A stretch of DNA of 64,000 nt, from the NCBI GenBank assembly GCA_965243095.1, contig OZ251530.1, forward strand, positions 3,348,001 to 3,412,000, written 5' to 3'. The DNA comes from VXYL01 sp965243095 (GTDB lineage: Bacteria; Pseudomonadota; Gammaproteobacteria; Pseudomonadales; Azotimanducaceae). Shown here in pieces: positions 22,835 through 31,480 of the stretch. How positions within the stretch are numbered: the stretch's first letter is position 1; every line of letters starts with the position of its first letter. Both the position numbers and the translations under genes were made by a program. Below the pieces are notes generated by a model, which was given only the letters and a program-made list of their open reading frames with translations, made no database searches and had not been told where the DNA came from.

Positions 22835-25741
22835 ATGCCCCAGAACAGCGAAGCCACCATCAACGTCGTCCTCGCGGAGGCGTTGCGTGGCAAGCATCCG
22901 TTGTGGCGGGAGACCGTGCATGCCGAGCAGAGCGGCGTTTTCGTGGAGAACCGCTCGTTGCGGCCGGACATCGTGGCGCGCCCGAAGAACGCGCAGCCGG
23001 TCGTGGTGGAGACCGAGTTCGCGCCGGCCGCAACCGTGGAACAGGATGCCGTCGGCCGGTTGGGCTTGACGCCGATCGACGGTGAGCGGATTGAACAAGT
23101 GGTCGCGGTTCGTCTGCCGGCGGAACTGCGCGACGGACAGGCCGATCTGCCGGCGCGCATCGCGACCAGCGAATTCGGCTATTGCGTATTGTCCGGCGAA
23201 CCGTCGGTACCGAGCCGCTGGCCGGCCGAAGGATGGCTAACCGGCGGCTTGAACGACATTGCCCGCTGCATGGAGCATGCCCTCGCGTCCGCGCGTTTGG
23301 TCGAACAGGGCATGACCACTCTGGAACACGGCGTGCGCGCGGCAACCGCCGCGGTGGAAGACCACGCGAGAGATGGCGGCATCCACCTGCCGATTCGCCT
23401 TGGTGAAGTGCTCAACCAACAGCCCGGGACGCAGACCACGCGCATGGCGATGACCATCATCGGCAACGCGCTGCTGTTCCAGGACACCATCTCGGCGCGC
23501 CACCAGCTGCCGTCGATGTCCGAGCTGGCGCAGCTACCCGACTGGCAACGGTGCGTGGCCATACTGGACACTTGGAAACGCATCCTCGCCGAGATCAACT
23601 ATTGGCCGATCTTCCGTTTGGCCATGGACCTGTTGCTGCCGTTCCCCGGCGCACCGGCGAACGACGCGCTCCGCCCGCTGGTGCGCATGGCCAATGAACT
23701 CTCCGGGCGCGGCATCACGACGCAACAGGATCTTTCGGGACGCATGTTCCAGCGGCTCATCGCGGATCGGAAGTTCCTCGCCACGTTCTACACGCGGCCC
23801 GAATCCGCCCAGCTGCTGGCCGAACTGGCCGTGGCCAGAATGAGCGTGGATTGGAATGACTTGGACGCCTATCCCAATCTGCGCATCGCCGACCTCTCGT
23901 GCGGCACCGGCACGCTGCTGGTGGCGGGTTACCGAGCACTGCTCGCACGATACCGGCACAGCGGCGGCGACGATCGCGAAGTACATCCCGCCATGCTGGA
24001 GCGCGCCGTGGTCGCCGCCGACATCATGCCGGCCGCCACGCACTTGTGCGCCGCGCAACTGTCGAGCACACATCCGGGGGAGGTTTTCGAGAACACGCGC
24101 GTTTACACCATGCCCTACGGCGTCGGCAGCGGCGCGGAGCGGGCGCGGGGGGTCGCCATCGGCTCGCTCGACCTCACCGCCGCCGGCCAGTCGCGCTCCC
24201 TCTTTCCCACCGGGCAGCGGCAAGCGCAGGGCCGCGGTGATGTGGAGGTGGAGGATCTCGACCTGCCGCATGCATCGGTGGATCTGATCATCATGAATCC
24301 GCCCTTCACCCGGCCCACGAACCACGCGGCGACCGACGTTCCGGTGCCGTCGTTCGCCGGCTTCAGCACGTCCATCGAGGAACAACGGCTGATGTCGGAG
24401 AGGCTGGCGGAAGTTCGTCGTCGGCTCGACGTTCCGGTCGGGCACGGCAACGCCGGCTTGGCGTCGAACTTCATCGACCTCGCCCATGCCAAGGCAAAAC
24501 CGGGCAGCGTTGTGGCGCTGGTGCTGCCGCTCGTTTTTGTCCAAGGCGCATCTTGGCGAGCGGCTCGGGAATTGCTTGCTCGCGACTACCGGGAGATCGT
24601 AGTCGTCGCCGTGGCGACAACGGGCAGCACCGACCGGGCATTCTCCGCGGACACGGGGATGGCGGAGGTGCTAGTGATCGCCACCAAAGCGCGCGACGAC
24701 ACGCCTAGCGGCCAAGGCAGCCAAGCAACATTCGTCAACCTGTTCCAACGCCCTCGCAGCGCGGTGGAGGCATCGGATGTCGCCAAGCTGATCGCGGAGT
24801 TGCCGGCGCTTCAAGTCGGCCAACTGTTCGCCGGCGAGCGGCGCGTGGGCACCTACATACGCGCGCGGCTGGAAGACGGCGGCTGCACGGCGCTGCGCGA
24901 ATCCACCTTGGCGGAGACCATGATGGCGCTCGGCAACGGCGAGCTGCGGATGCCGCGCCGCGAGCCGCTAGCGTTGCCGATCGCCTCTCTCGGCGCACTG
25001 GGCCAACGCGGCCCGCTGCACCGCGACATCGGCAACAGCAAGGACGGCGAGCCGCCGTTTCGCGGGCCGTTCAAGATCGTTCCCGCGCACGGCGTGCCGA
25101 ACTATTCCGTGTTGTGGGCGCACAGCGCCGAACGCGAACGGCGGCTGGTGGTGGCGCCCGACAGCGAGGGCGTCGTTCGCCCGGGCTGCGAAGAACACGC
25201 CCGGCGCGTCTGGCAAACCGCCACCACGCTGCACTTCACGCTGGACTTCGGGATGAGCTCGCAAAGCCTGACGGCTTGCCGCACGCCAGCGCCATGCCTC
25301 GGCGGGCGGGCATGGCCGGGCTTCCAGCCGCAGCGCGAGGAATGGACGAGCGCCATCGCGCTGTGGGCGAACTCCACCCTGGGCTTGATGGCGTTCTGGT
25401 GGCTGGGTTCGCGCCAACACCAAGGGCGCGCCATCACCACCATCACCGCGTTGCCGGAACTGCCGGTGCTGGACGCGCGCACCCTCGCGCCGGAGCAGCT
25501 AGAGCGGGCAAACGCCATCTTCGAGCGCTTCCGCGCGCAAACGCTGCTGCCCGCCAACGAAGCGTACCGCGACGACACCCGCAAGGCGCTGGACCGGGCC
25601 GTGTTGGTGGAGTTGCTCGGCCTGCCGGAGGCCCTCTTGCCGCCCCTCGACAATCTGCGCCGGCAATGGTGCGCCGAACCGTCCGTCCACGGCGGCAAGG
25701 AGACCGCGCCAGACGTTGAACAACCGGGGGCTCCGGGATGA
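22835..25741 (+). CDS. Nuclease-methyltransferase fusion, copy 1
   Basis: 968 residues. An N-terminal segment with RPDIVARP..PVVVETEF (D45, E59, E61) resembles a PD-(D/E)xK-type fold, although the third position is Glu and not Lys. A helical region follows, then a class I SAM-dependent N6-adenine methyltransferase: motif I ADLSCGTGTLLVA (352-364) and the catalytic NPPF (488-491). The C-terminal 400 residues probably include target recognition. One chain with nuclease-like and methylase parts recalls type IIG/IIL restriction-modification enzymes. The ATG at 22835 is inferred from identity with copy 2; the upstream open frame is mutY shadow. The stop overlaps an ATG that opens a 16-residue mini-ORF (25738-25788). 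It is inserted between mutY and yggX. Confidence 0.8.
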   Translation: MPQNSEATINVVLAEALRGKHPLWRETVHAEQSGVFVENRSLRPDIVARPKNAQPVVVETEFAPAATVEQDAVGRLGLTPIDGERIEQVVAVRLPAELRDGQADLPARIATSEFGYCVLSGEPSVPSRWPAEGWLTGGLNDIARCMEHALASARLVEQGMTTLEHGVRAATAAVEDHARDGGIHLPIRLGEVLNQQPGTQTTRMAMTIIGNALLFQDTISARHQLPSMSELAQLPDWQRCVAILDTWKRILAEINYWPIFRLAMDLLLPFPGAPANDALRPLVRMANELSGRGITTQQDLSGRMFQRLIADRKFLATFYTRPESAQLLAELAVARMSVDWNDLDAYPNLRIADLSCGTGTLLVAGYRALLARYRHSGGDDREVHPAMLERAVVAADIMPAATHLCAAQLSSTHPGEVFENTRVYTMPYGVGSGAERARGVAIGSLDLTAAGQSRSLFPTGQRQAQGRGDVEVEDLDLPHASVDLIIMNPPFTRPTNHAATDVPVPSFAGFSTSIEEQRLMSERLAEVRRRLDVPVGHGNAGLASNFIDLAHAKAKPGSVVALVLPLVFVQGASWRAARELLARDYREIVVVAVATTGSTDRAFSADTGMAEVLVIATKARDDTPSGQGSQATFVNLFQRPRSAVEASDVAKLIAELPALQVGQLFAGERRVGTYIRARLEDGGCTALRESTLAETMMALGNGELRMPRREPLALPIASLGALGQRGPLHRDIGNSKDGEPPFRGPFKIVPAHGVPNYSVLWAHSAERERRLVVAPDSEGVVRPGCEEHARRVWQTATTLHFTLDFGMSSQSLTACRTPAPCLGGRAWPGFQPQREEWTSAIALWANSTLGLMAFWWLGSRQHQGRAITTITALPELPVLDARTLAPEQLERANAIFERFRAQTLLPANEAYRDDTRKALDRAVLVELLGLPEALLPPLDNLRRQWCAEPSVHGGKETAPDVEQPGAPG

Positions 25742-25805
25742 ACATCAAGAAATCAGGAGAGGCGGCGCACACGGTCGCCCGGCCCTAAAAGCGCAGAGCA
25801 AGCCC

Positions 25806-28709
25806 ATGCCGCAAAACAGCGAAGCCACCGTCAACGCCGCGCTCGCCGAGGCGTTGCGCCACAAGCATCCGTTGTGGCGGGAGACCGTGGACGCCGAGCA
25901 GAGCGGCGTCTTCGCGGAGAACCGCTCGTTGCGGCCGGACATCGTGGCGCGCCCGAAGGGCGTGCAGCCCGTTGTCGTGGAAACCGAGTTCGCGCCGGCC
26001 GCAACCGTGGAACGGGACGCCGCGGCGCGCTTGGGCTTGACGCCGATCGATGGCGAGCGGATCGAACAGGTGGTGGCGGTTCGTCTGCCGGCGGAACTGC
26101 GCCGCGGGCAAGCGGACCTGCCGGCGCGCATTGCGAACAGCGAGTTCGGCTATTGCGTATTGTCGGGGGAGCCATCAGCGCCGAGCCGCTGGCCGGCCGA
26201 AGGGTGGTTGCGCGGCGGTCTGAACGACATCGCCCGTTGCATGGAGCATGCCTTGGCGTCCACGCGCCTGATCGAGCAGGGCATGACGATTCTCGAACTC
26301 GGCGTGCGGGCGGCGACCGCGGTGGTGGAAGGCCACGCGAGAGACGGCGGCGTCCACCTGCCGATTCGGCTCGGCGAAGCGCTCAATCAACAACCGGGGA
26401 CGCAAACCACGCGCATGGCGATGACCATCATCGGCAACGCGCTGCTGTTCCAAGACGCCATCTCGACGCGCCACCAGCTACCGTCCATGTCCGAATTGGC
26501 CCAGCTACCCGACTGGCGGCGGTGCGTGACCATATTGGACACTTGGACGCGCATCCTCACCGAGATCAACTATTGGCCGATCTTCCGCTTGGCCACGGAC
26601 CTGTTGCTGCCGTTCCCCGGCACAGCTGCGAACGACGCCCTGCGCCCGCTGGTGCGCATGGCCAACGAACTCTCCGGGCGCGGCATCACCACCCAGCAGG
26701 ATCTCTCCGGGCGCATGTTCCAGCGGCTCATCGCCGACCGGAAGTTCCTCGCCACGTTCTACACGCGGCCCGAATCCGCACAGCTGCTTGGCGAACTGGC
26801 CGTGGCAAGGATGAACGCGGACTGGAACGACTTGGACGCCTATCCCAACCTGCGCATCGCCGACCTTTCCTGCGGCACCGGCACTTTGCTGGTGGCGGCC
26901 TACCAAGCGGTGTTGGCGCGCCACCGGCACAGCGGCGGCGACGATCGCGAAGTACACCCGGCCATGTTGGAGCGCGCCGTGGTCGCCGCCGACATCATGC
27001 CGGCCGCCGCGCACCTGTGCGCCGCGCAGTTGTCGAGCGTTCATCCGGGGGAGGTGTTCGAGAACACGCGCGTCTACACGATGCCCTACGGGGTCGGCGG
27101 CGGCGCGGAGCGCGCGCACGGCGTCGCCATCGGCTCGCTGGACCTCATCGCCGCCGGGCAGTCGCGCTCGCTCTTTCCCACCGGACAGCGGCAGGCGCAG
27201 GGCCGCGGGGACGTGGAGGTGGAGGATCTGGATCTGCCGCACGCATCGGTGGACCTGGTCGTCATGAATCCGCCGTTCACGCGCCCCACGAACCACGAGG
27301 TGGCGGACGTGCCGGTGCCGTCCTTCGGCGGCTTCAGCAACTCCGCGGAGGAGCAGCGGCTGATGTCGGAGCGGTTGGCGGAAATCCGCCGCCGGCTCGA
27401 TGTTCCGGTGGGGCACGGCAACGCCGGCCTGGCGTCGAACTTCATCGACCTCGCCCACGCCAAGGCGAAACCGGGCGGCGTGGTGGCGCTGGTGCTGCCG
27501 ATGACGTTCGTTCAGGGTGTTTCCTGGCAGGCGGTGCGGGCGCTGTTCGCCAGCGAGTACGCGGACATCGTCGTGGTGTCCGTGGCCGCCACCGGCAACA
27601 CGCAGCGCGCCTTCTCGGCGGACACCGGCATGGCGGAGGTGCTGCTCGTCGCCACCAAGCGCGACGAAACGCACGCGCCCTCGGGCGATGCGTTGTTCGT
27701 CAACCTGTTTCGGCGGCCGCAGGGCATGGTGGAAGCCTCCGACGTGGCCAAGCTGATCGACGGCTTGCCGGCGGCCCGGGTGGGCCACCTGCGCGCCGGC
27801 GGCCAGCGCCTCGGCACCTACATTCGCGCCCGCCTGGAGGATGGCGGCTGCGCCGCGCTGCGCGAATCGGCGTTGGCGGAGGCGATGATGGCGCTCGGCA
27901 ACGGCGCGTTGCGGATGCCGCGCCACGCCGAACAGACGGCGTTGCCGATTACGACTCTGGGCGCGCTGGGGCAGCGCGGCCCGCTGGACCGCGACATCGG
28001 CAACAGCAAGGACGGCGAGCCGCCGTTCCGCGGGCCGTTCAAGATCGTTCCCGCGAGCGGCGTACCCAGCTATCCCGTGTTGTGGGCGCACAGCGCGGAA
28101 CGCGAGCGGCGACTGGTGGTGGCGCCCGACAGCGAAGGCGTCGTTCGCCCCGGGTGCGAAGAACACGCCATGCGCGTCTGGCAAACCGCCGCCACGCTGC
28201 ACTTCACGTTGGACTTTACGATGAACTCGCAAAGCCTGATGGCTTGCCTCACGCCGGCGCCGTGTCTTGGCGGGCGGGCGTGGCCCAGCTTCCAGCCGCA
28301 TCAAGAGGAGTGGACGCGCGCCATCGCGCTGTGGGCGAATTGCACACTTGGCCTGATGGCGTTCTGGTGGATGGGTTCGCGCCAGCAGCAGGGGCGCGCC
28401 ATCACCACCATCACGGCGTTGCCGGAGCTGCCGGTGCTCGACCCGCGTACACTCGGGCCGGAACAGCTGGAGCGGGCGAACGCCACCTTCGAGCGCTTCA
28501 GCACGCAAACGCTGCTGCCCGCCAACGAAGCCTACCGCGACGACACCCGCAAGGCGCTGGACCGGGCTGTGCTGGTGGAGTTGCTCGAGCTGCCGGAGGC
28601 CATCTTGCCGCCGCTCGACAATCTGCGCCGGCAATGGTGCGCCGAACCGTCCGTCCACGGCGGCAAGGAGACCGCGCCTGACTTGGAACAACCGGAGAAC
28701 TCGCCATGA
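25806..28709 (+). CDS. Nuclease-methyltransferase fusion, copy 2
   Basis: 967 residues, identical to copy 1 at about nine positions in ten by eye and collinear over the whole length. The same key residues are kept: RPDIVARP..PVVVETEF with D45, E59 and E61, ADLSCGTGTLLVA, and NPPFTRPTNH. The most divergent stretch lies between SADTGMAEVL and the MPR.. motif (about residues 615-710), where small length changes appear. Both copies carry the same GAGCAAG.CC just before the ATG, so the duplicated unit includes a few upstream bases. The stop overlaps the yggX ATG (ATGA), giving translational coupling. Both frames are intact, which suggests that both are in use or that the duplication is fairly recent. 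Confidence 0.8.
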   Translation: MPQNSEATVNAALAEALRHKHPLWRETVDAEQSGVFAENRSLRPDIVARPKGVQPVVVETEFAPAATVERDAAARLGLTPIDGERIEQVVAVRLPAELRRGQADLPARIANSEFGYCVLSGEPSAPSRWPAEGWLRGGLNDIARCMEHALASTRLIEQGMTILELGVRAATAVVEGHARDGGVHLPIRLGEALNQQPGTQTTRMAMTIIGNALLFQDAISTRHQLPSMSELAQLPDWRRCVTILDTWTRILTEINYWPIFRLATDLLLPFPGTAANDALRPLVRMANELSGRGITTQQDLSGRMFQRLIADRKFLATFYTRPESAQLLGELAVARMNADWNDLDAYPNLRIADLSCGTGTLLVAAYQAVLARHRHSGGDDREVHPAMLERAVVAADIMPAAAHLCAAQLSSVHPGEVFENTRVYTMPYGVGGGAERAHGVAIGSLDLIAAGQSRSLFPTGQRQAQGRGDVEVEDLDLPHASVDLVVMNPPFTRPTNHEVADVPVPSFGGFSNSAEEQRLMSERLAEIRRRLDVPVGHGNAGLASNFIDLAHAKAKPGGVVALVLPMTFVQGVSWQAVRALFASEYADIVVVSVAATGNTQRAFSADTGMAEVLLVATKRDETHAPSGDALFVNLFRRPQGMVEASDVAKLIDGLPAARVGHLRAGGQRLGTYIRARLEDGGCAALRESALAEAMMALGNGALRMPRHAEQTALPITTLGALGQRGPLDRDIGNSKDGEPPFRGPFKIVPASGVPSYPVLWAHSAERERRLVVAPDSEGVVRPGCEEHAMRVWQTAATLHFTLDFTMNSQSLMACLTPAPCLGGRAWPSFQPHQEEWTRAIALWANCTLGLMAFWWMGSRQQQGRAITTITALPELPVLDPRTLGPEQLERANATFERFSTQTLLPANEAYRDDTRKALDRAVLVELLELPEAILPPLDNLRRQWCAEPSVHGGKETAPDLEQPENSP

Positions 28710-29041
28710 CGATCGAGGATTCGCCAGCCAGTGAAAGCGAGCGCCCAACGCCCGCTTCCCGCTTGGTTTTCTGCCGCCGCCACCGCCGGGAACTCCCCGG
28801 CTTGGACGCCCCGCCCCTGCCCGGCCCGGCCGGCCAAGACATCTTCGACAACGTCTCCGCCACGGCGTGGCGCGAGTGGCAGCAACTGCAAACGATGCTC
28901 ATCAACGAGCACCACCTGTCGCTTGTGGATCGCGAGGCGCGGGCCTACCTGAGCGAGCAAATGCGACGGTTCCTCGCCGGCGAAGAGACGGACCGACCCG
29001 CCGGCTACACCCCGCCGCCGGCCCCCGAACCGGCGGCTTAG
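28706..29041 (+). CDS. yggX: YggX, iron trafficking / oxidative damage protection
   Basis: 111 residues, of which about the last 90 match YggX: VFCRRHRRELPGLD (the conserved Cys), PGPAGQDIFDNVSATAWREWQQLQTMLINEHHLSLVDREARAYLSEQMRRFLAGE and GYTPP at the end. In E. coli it protects iron-sulfur clusters and is co-transcribed with mutY, itself an iron-sulfur enzyme. The ATG used here adds about 20 residues before the conserved start and overlaps the stop of methyltransferase copy 2. The native start may be an internal TTG near LVFC, with the extension created by the insertion upstream. Confidence 0.9.
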   Translation: MTIEDSPASESERPTPASRLVFCRRHRRELPGLDAPPLPGPAGQDIFDNVSATAWREWQQLQTMLINEHHLSLVDREARAYLSEQMRRFLAGEETDRPAGYTPPPAPEPAA

Positions 29042-29048
29042 CGATCGC

Positions 29049-29678
29049 CTAGGCGGCCGCGCTCGGTCGGGCCTTCACCTGCGCGAACCAGCGTTGGATG
29101 TGCGGGTGCTCGTCACCGGCGCGGATTTGGATCCACTTGGCGAAGTCCACGGTGCAGAAGGCGGTGATGTCGGCGATGGTGAAGGCGTCGCCGGCGACGA
29201 ATTCGGATCCGCCGAGAGTGTCGTTCAGCGCCGTGAAGAAGCGGCCCACGGAGGCGCGTCCGCGTTCCACCAGCCCCGGCACCGCCGGCACGCCCTCGGT
29301 GCCGGAAATGGAGCGGTCGGCGAAGGCCGGGTTGCCGTTGCGGAAGGCTTCCGCCACGGCCATGAGGCCGTCCCACTCCATGTGCCGCTGCGCGGACTCG
29401 ATGACCGCCTTGGATTGCGCGTCCGTGCCCATCAGGTTGGGCTCCGGGTGGCGTTCCTCGAAGTAGCGGCAGATGGCCACGGATTCGTCGACCACCGTGC
29501 CGTCGTCCAGCACCAGCGTGGGCAGCACACTGCGCGGATTGATGGCGCGGAACTCCGGGCGGAGGTTCTCGCCGGAGGGGATGTCCACTTGCACGGTTTC
29601 GACCTCGACGCCCTTCTCGGCAAGGAAAATGCGCACCCGGCGCGGGTTCGGCGCCATCTTGAAGTCGTAGAGTTTCAT
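29049..29678 (-). CDS. Glutathione S-transferase family protein
   Basis: 209 residues from ATG 29678 (MKLYDF). An N-terminal thioredoxin-like domain has KMAPNPRRVRIFLAEKGVEVE and the glutathione-binding turn SVLPTLVLDDGTVVDESVAICRYFEE (cis-Pro and Glu-Ser). The all-helical C-terminal domain carries the N-capping motif FTIADITAF. The residue where catalytic Ser/Cys/Tyr is expected lies near PNPRR, with Asn or Pro where some GSTs have Cys, so the chemistry is unclear. It is convergent with yggX (seven bases apart) and divergent from the MOSC operon. Confidence 0.88.
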   Translation of the reverse strand: MKLYDFKMAPNPRRVRIFLAEKGVEVETVQVDIPSGENLRPEFRAINPRSVLPTLVLDDGTVVDESVAICRYFEERHPEPNLMGTDAQSKAVIESAQRHMEWDGLMAVAEAFRNGNPAFADRSISGTEGVPAVPGLVERGRASVGRFFTALNDTLGGSEFVAGDAFTIADITAFCTVDFAKWIQIRAGDEHPHIQRWFAQVKARPSAAA

Positions 29679-29789
29679 CGCTGCTTCCCGCGTGTTCCTG
29701 AAGTTGACGCACACAATAGGCGCAAACGCCGCCGGGCGCTAGCCCCATGTTCGTTTACCATGCCTTGAGTACTCGCGGCTGGGGTGGAC

Positions 29790-30440
29790 ATGAAGGTCAC
29801 AAGCGTGAACGTCGGCGCGGCGCGGCGCATGGACATGGGCGGGCGCAGCATCCGCACGGGCATCTTCAAGGCCGCGGTGCCGGCGGCGCGGATCGACGCG
29901 GACGGCCTCGCCGGCGATGCGGTGTGCGACGCCCGCCACCACGGCGGCCCCGATCAAGCCGTGTACGTGTACACCACCGACGACTACGCTTGGTTCGGGC
30001 GCGAGCTCGGCTTGGATTTCGCCGCCGGCGCGTTCGGCGAGAACCTCACCGTGGAGGGCTGCGAAAGCGCCACCGTGGCGGTGGGCGACCGTTTCGCGTT
30101 CGCCGACGTGGTGCTGGAAGCCACGGCGCCGCGCATTCCCTGCAACACCCTCGCCACCAGCCTCGGCAACCGCGCCCTCCCGCGCCATTTTCGGGCCGCC
30201 GAACGCCCGGGTTTCTACTGCCGCGTGGTGCGCGGCGGCGAGGCGCGGGCCGGGGCGTCGGTGGTTTGCACTCCGTACGCGGGAGAGCGTGTGACCATCG
30301 CCGAGTTGTTTCGCTCGGCTTACGAGGCGGCGCCTTCGGCGGCGAGTTTGCGCCGTCACTTGGGTGTGCGTCTTTCCGTGCGCGAGCGGGAACGCAAGGA
30401 GGGGCAGCTAGCCGAAATCATGGGCCAAGCGCCGCCATGA
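29790..30440 (+). CDS. MOSC domain protein (YiiM-like)
   Basis: 216 residues from ATG 29790; GTG 29784 adds two. MOSC proteins handle molybdenum cofactor sulfur or act as stand-alone molybdoenzymes, often reducing N-hydroxylated bases. Seen: GDAVCDARHHGGPDQAVYVYTTDDYAWF, FGENLTVEG, VGDRF, LEATAPRIPCNTLA with the Cys that ligates Mo in the family, and GFYCRVVRGG. No ferredoxin domain is attached. It is the first gene of a three-gene unit with 4-base stop/start overlaps, starting 111 bases from the divergent GST gene. Confidence 0.88.
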   Translation: MKVTSVNVGAARRMDMGGRSIRTGIFKAAVPAARIDADGLAGDAVCDARHHGGPDQAVYVYTTDDYAWFGRELGLDFAAGAFGENLTVEGCESATVAVGDRFAFADVVLEATAPRIPCNTLATSLGNRALPRHFRAAERPGFYCRVVRGGEARAGASVVCTPYAGERVTIAELFRSAYEAAPSAASLRRHLGVRLSVRERERKEGQLAEIMGQAPP

Positions 30441-30874
30441 ACACCGGCGCCGCCGTCGTCGCGCTGCTGGGGCTGAGCGTGGGCTGCGCCGGCATGTGGT
30501 TGGCGTGGCGGCTGGTGCGTGCCGCGGGGGGCGAAGGCCGGGATCCCGCCAAGGCCAACATCGAGAGGCAAAGCGGCTCCGCCGCAGACGAGGAACAAGA
30601 GCAACCCGCACCGGAGGAGCCCAGCTTGGAGGATTCACCCGCTGGCGTTTTCTCGTCCACGGGAGCTTTGGCGCAAATTGGCGCGGTGTTGGCGCTCGGC
30701 GGCTTCTGTTTGCTGATTCCGGCGTTGTTCAACCTCGCCAGCACATGGCCGCTGGCGGTCGGCGGTCTAGTGGCAATCGCGGTGGGGCTGGCGCTGCTCT
30801 GGCTGCTGCACAACCGCAAGCGGAACCCGACAGCCGAGCACGACAGCGCATCGGAAGCGGCCGAACCCCGTTGA
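30437..30874 (+). CDS. Small three-helix membrane protein
   Basis: 145 residues, unrecognised. Hydrophobic segments lie at about 3-26, 79-100 and 105-125, with a highly acidic, Glu/Ala-rich loop between the first two and a charged tail. The start ATG overlaps the stop of the MOSC gene (ATGA), and its own stop overlaps the TTG of the next gene, so it is translated in series with both. Confidence 0.65.
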   Translation: MNTGAAVVALLGLSVGCAGMWLAWRLVRAAGGEGRDPAKANIERQSGSAADEEQEQPAPEEPSLEDSPAGVFSSTGALAQIGAVLALGGFCLLIPALFNLASTWPLAVGGLVAIAVGLALLWLLHNRKRNPTAEHDSASEAAEPR

Positions 30875-31458
30875 GCGCCGAAGACCGGCGCAAGTGGGAC
30901 GCCCGCTACCGCGAAGGTGCCTACGAGACGCGCAGCCACCCCAGCGCGTTTTTGGAGCAATCCGCCGAGCGGCTGCCGCGCCGCGGACGCGCCTTGGATC
31001 TGGCCTGCGGCGCCGGCCGCAACGCCATCTTCCTGGCCCGGCGCGGCCTCGAGGTGGACGCGGTGGACATCTCCTCCGTCGCGTTGCAGCGCGCCCGACA
31101 AAGCGCCGGCGATCTCGCGGTCAACTGGCGGGAAGCGGATCTCGAAGACGGCTTCGCGCTCACCCGCGGCTACGACGTGATCGTCAACATCCGCTACGTC
31201 CAATTGGAGCTTGTGCGCACGCTGGTGCCGGCTCTACGCCCGGGCGGCGTGTTGGTGGTGGAGCAACATCTGCTCTCTGACGAGGCCGTCACCGGCCCGA
31301 AGAACCCGGCGTTCCGCGTCACCCCGGGCGCTTTGTCGCGCCTTGCCGCGGGCCTCGACATCGAGCAACAGCAGGAAGGCGTTTTCGTGGAACCGGACGG
31401 CACCACGGCCGCTTTGGCACGACTGTTCGCACGGCAACCGGGCGACGTTGAGCGCTGA
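30871..31458 (+). CDS. SAM-dependent methyltransferase, TehB-like
   Basis: 195 residues from TTG 30871, which overlaps the previous stop. It opens KWDARYREGAYETRSHPS, the entry found in TehB/thiopurine-type class I methyltransferases. Motif I is ALDLACGAGRNAIFLARRG, followed by VDAVDIS (motif II acid) and LRPGGVLVVEQHL. The substrate is not determined; tellurite, selenium or thiol compounds are options from the family. It ends the MOSC unit and converges on the ferredoxin-NADP reductase gene 22 bases away. Confidence 0.85.
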   Translation: MSAEDRRKWDARYREGAYETRSHPSAFLEQSAERLPRRGRALDLACGAGRNAIFLARRGLEVDAVDISSVALQRARQSAGDLAVNWREADLEDGFALTRGYDVIVNIRYVQLELVRTLVPALRPGGVLVVEQHLLSDEAVTGPKNPAFRVTPGALSRLAAGLDIEQQQEGVFVEPDGTTAALARLFARQPGDVER

Positions 31459-31480
31459 CCGTCGGCGCGAGGATGGCGCG

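Noticed and set aside
25738..25788. 16-residue ORF between the two methyltransferase copies
   Set aside because: Start overlaps the stop as in coupled genes, but the peptide is too short and featureless to call a gene.
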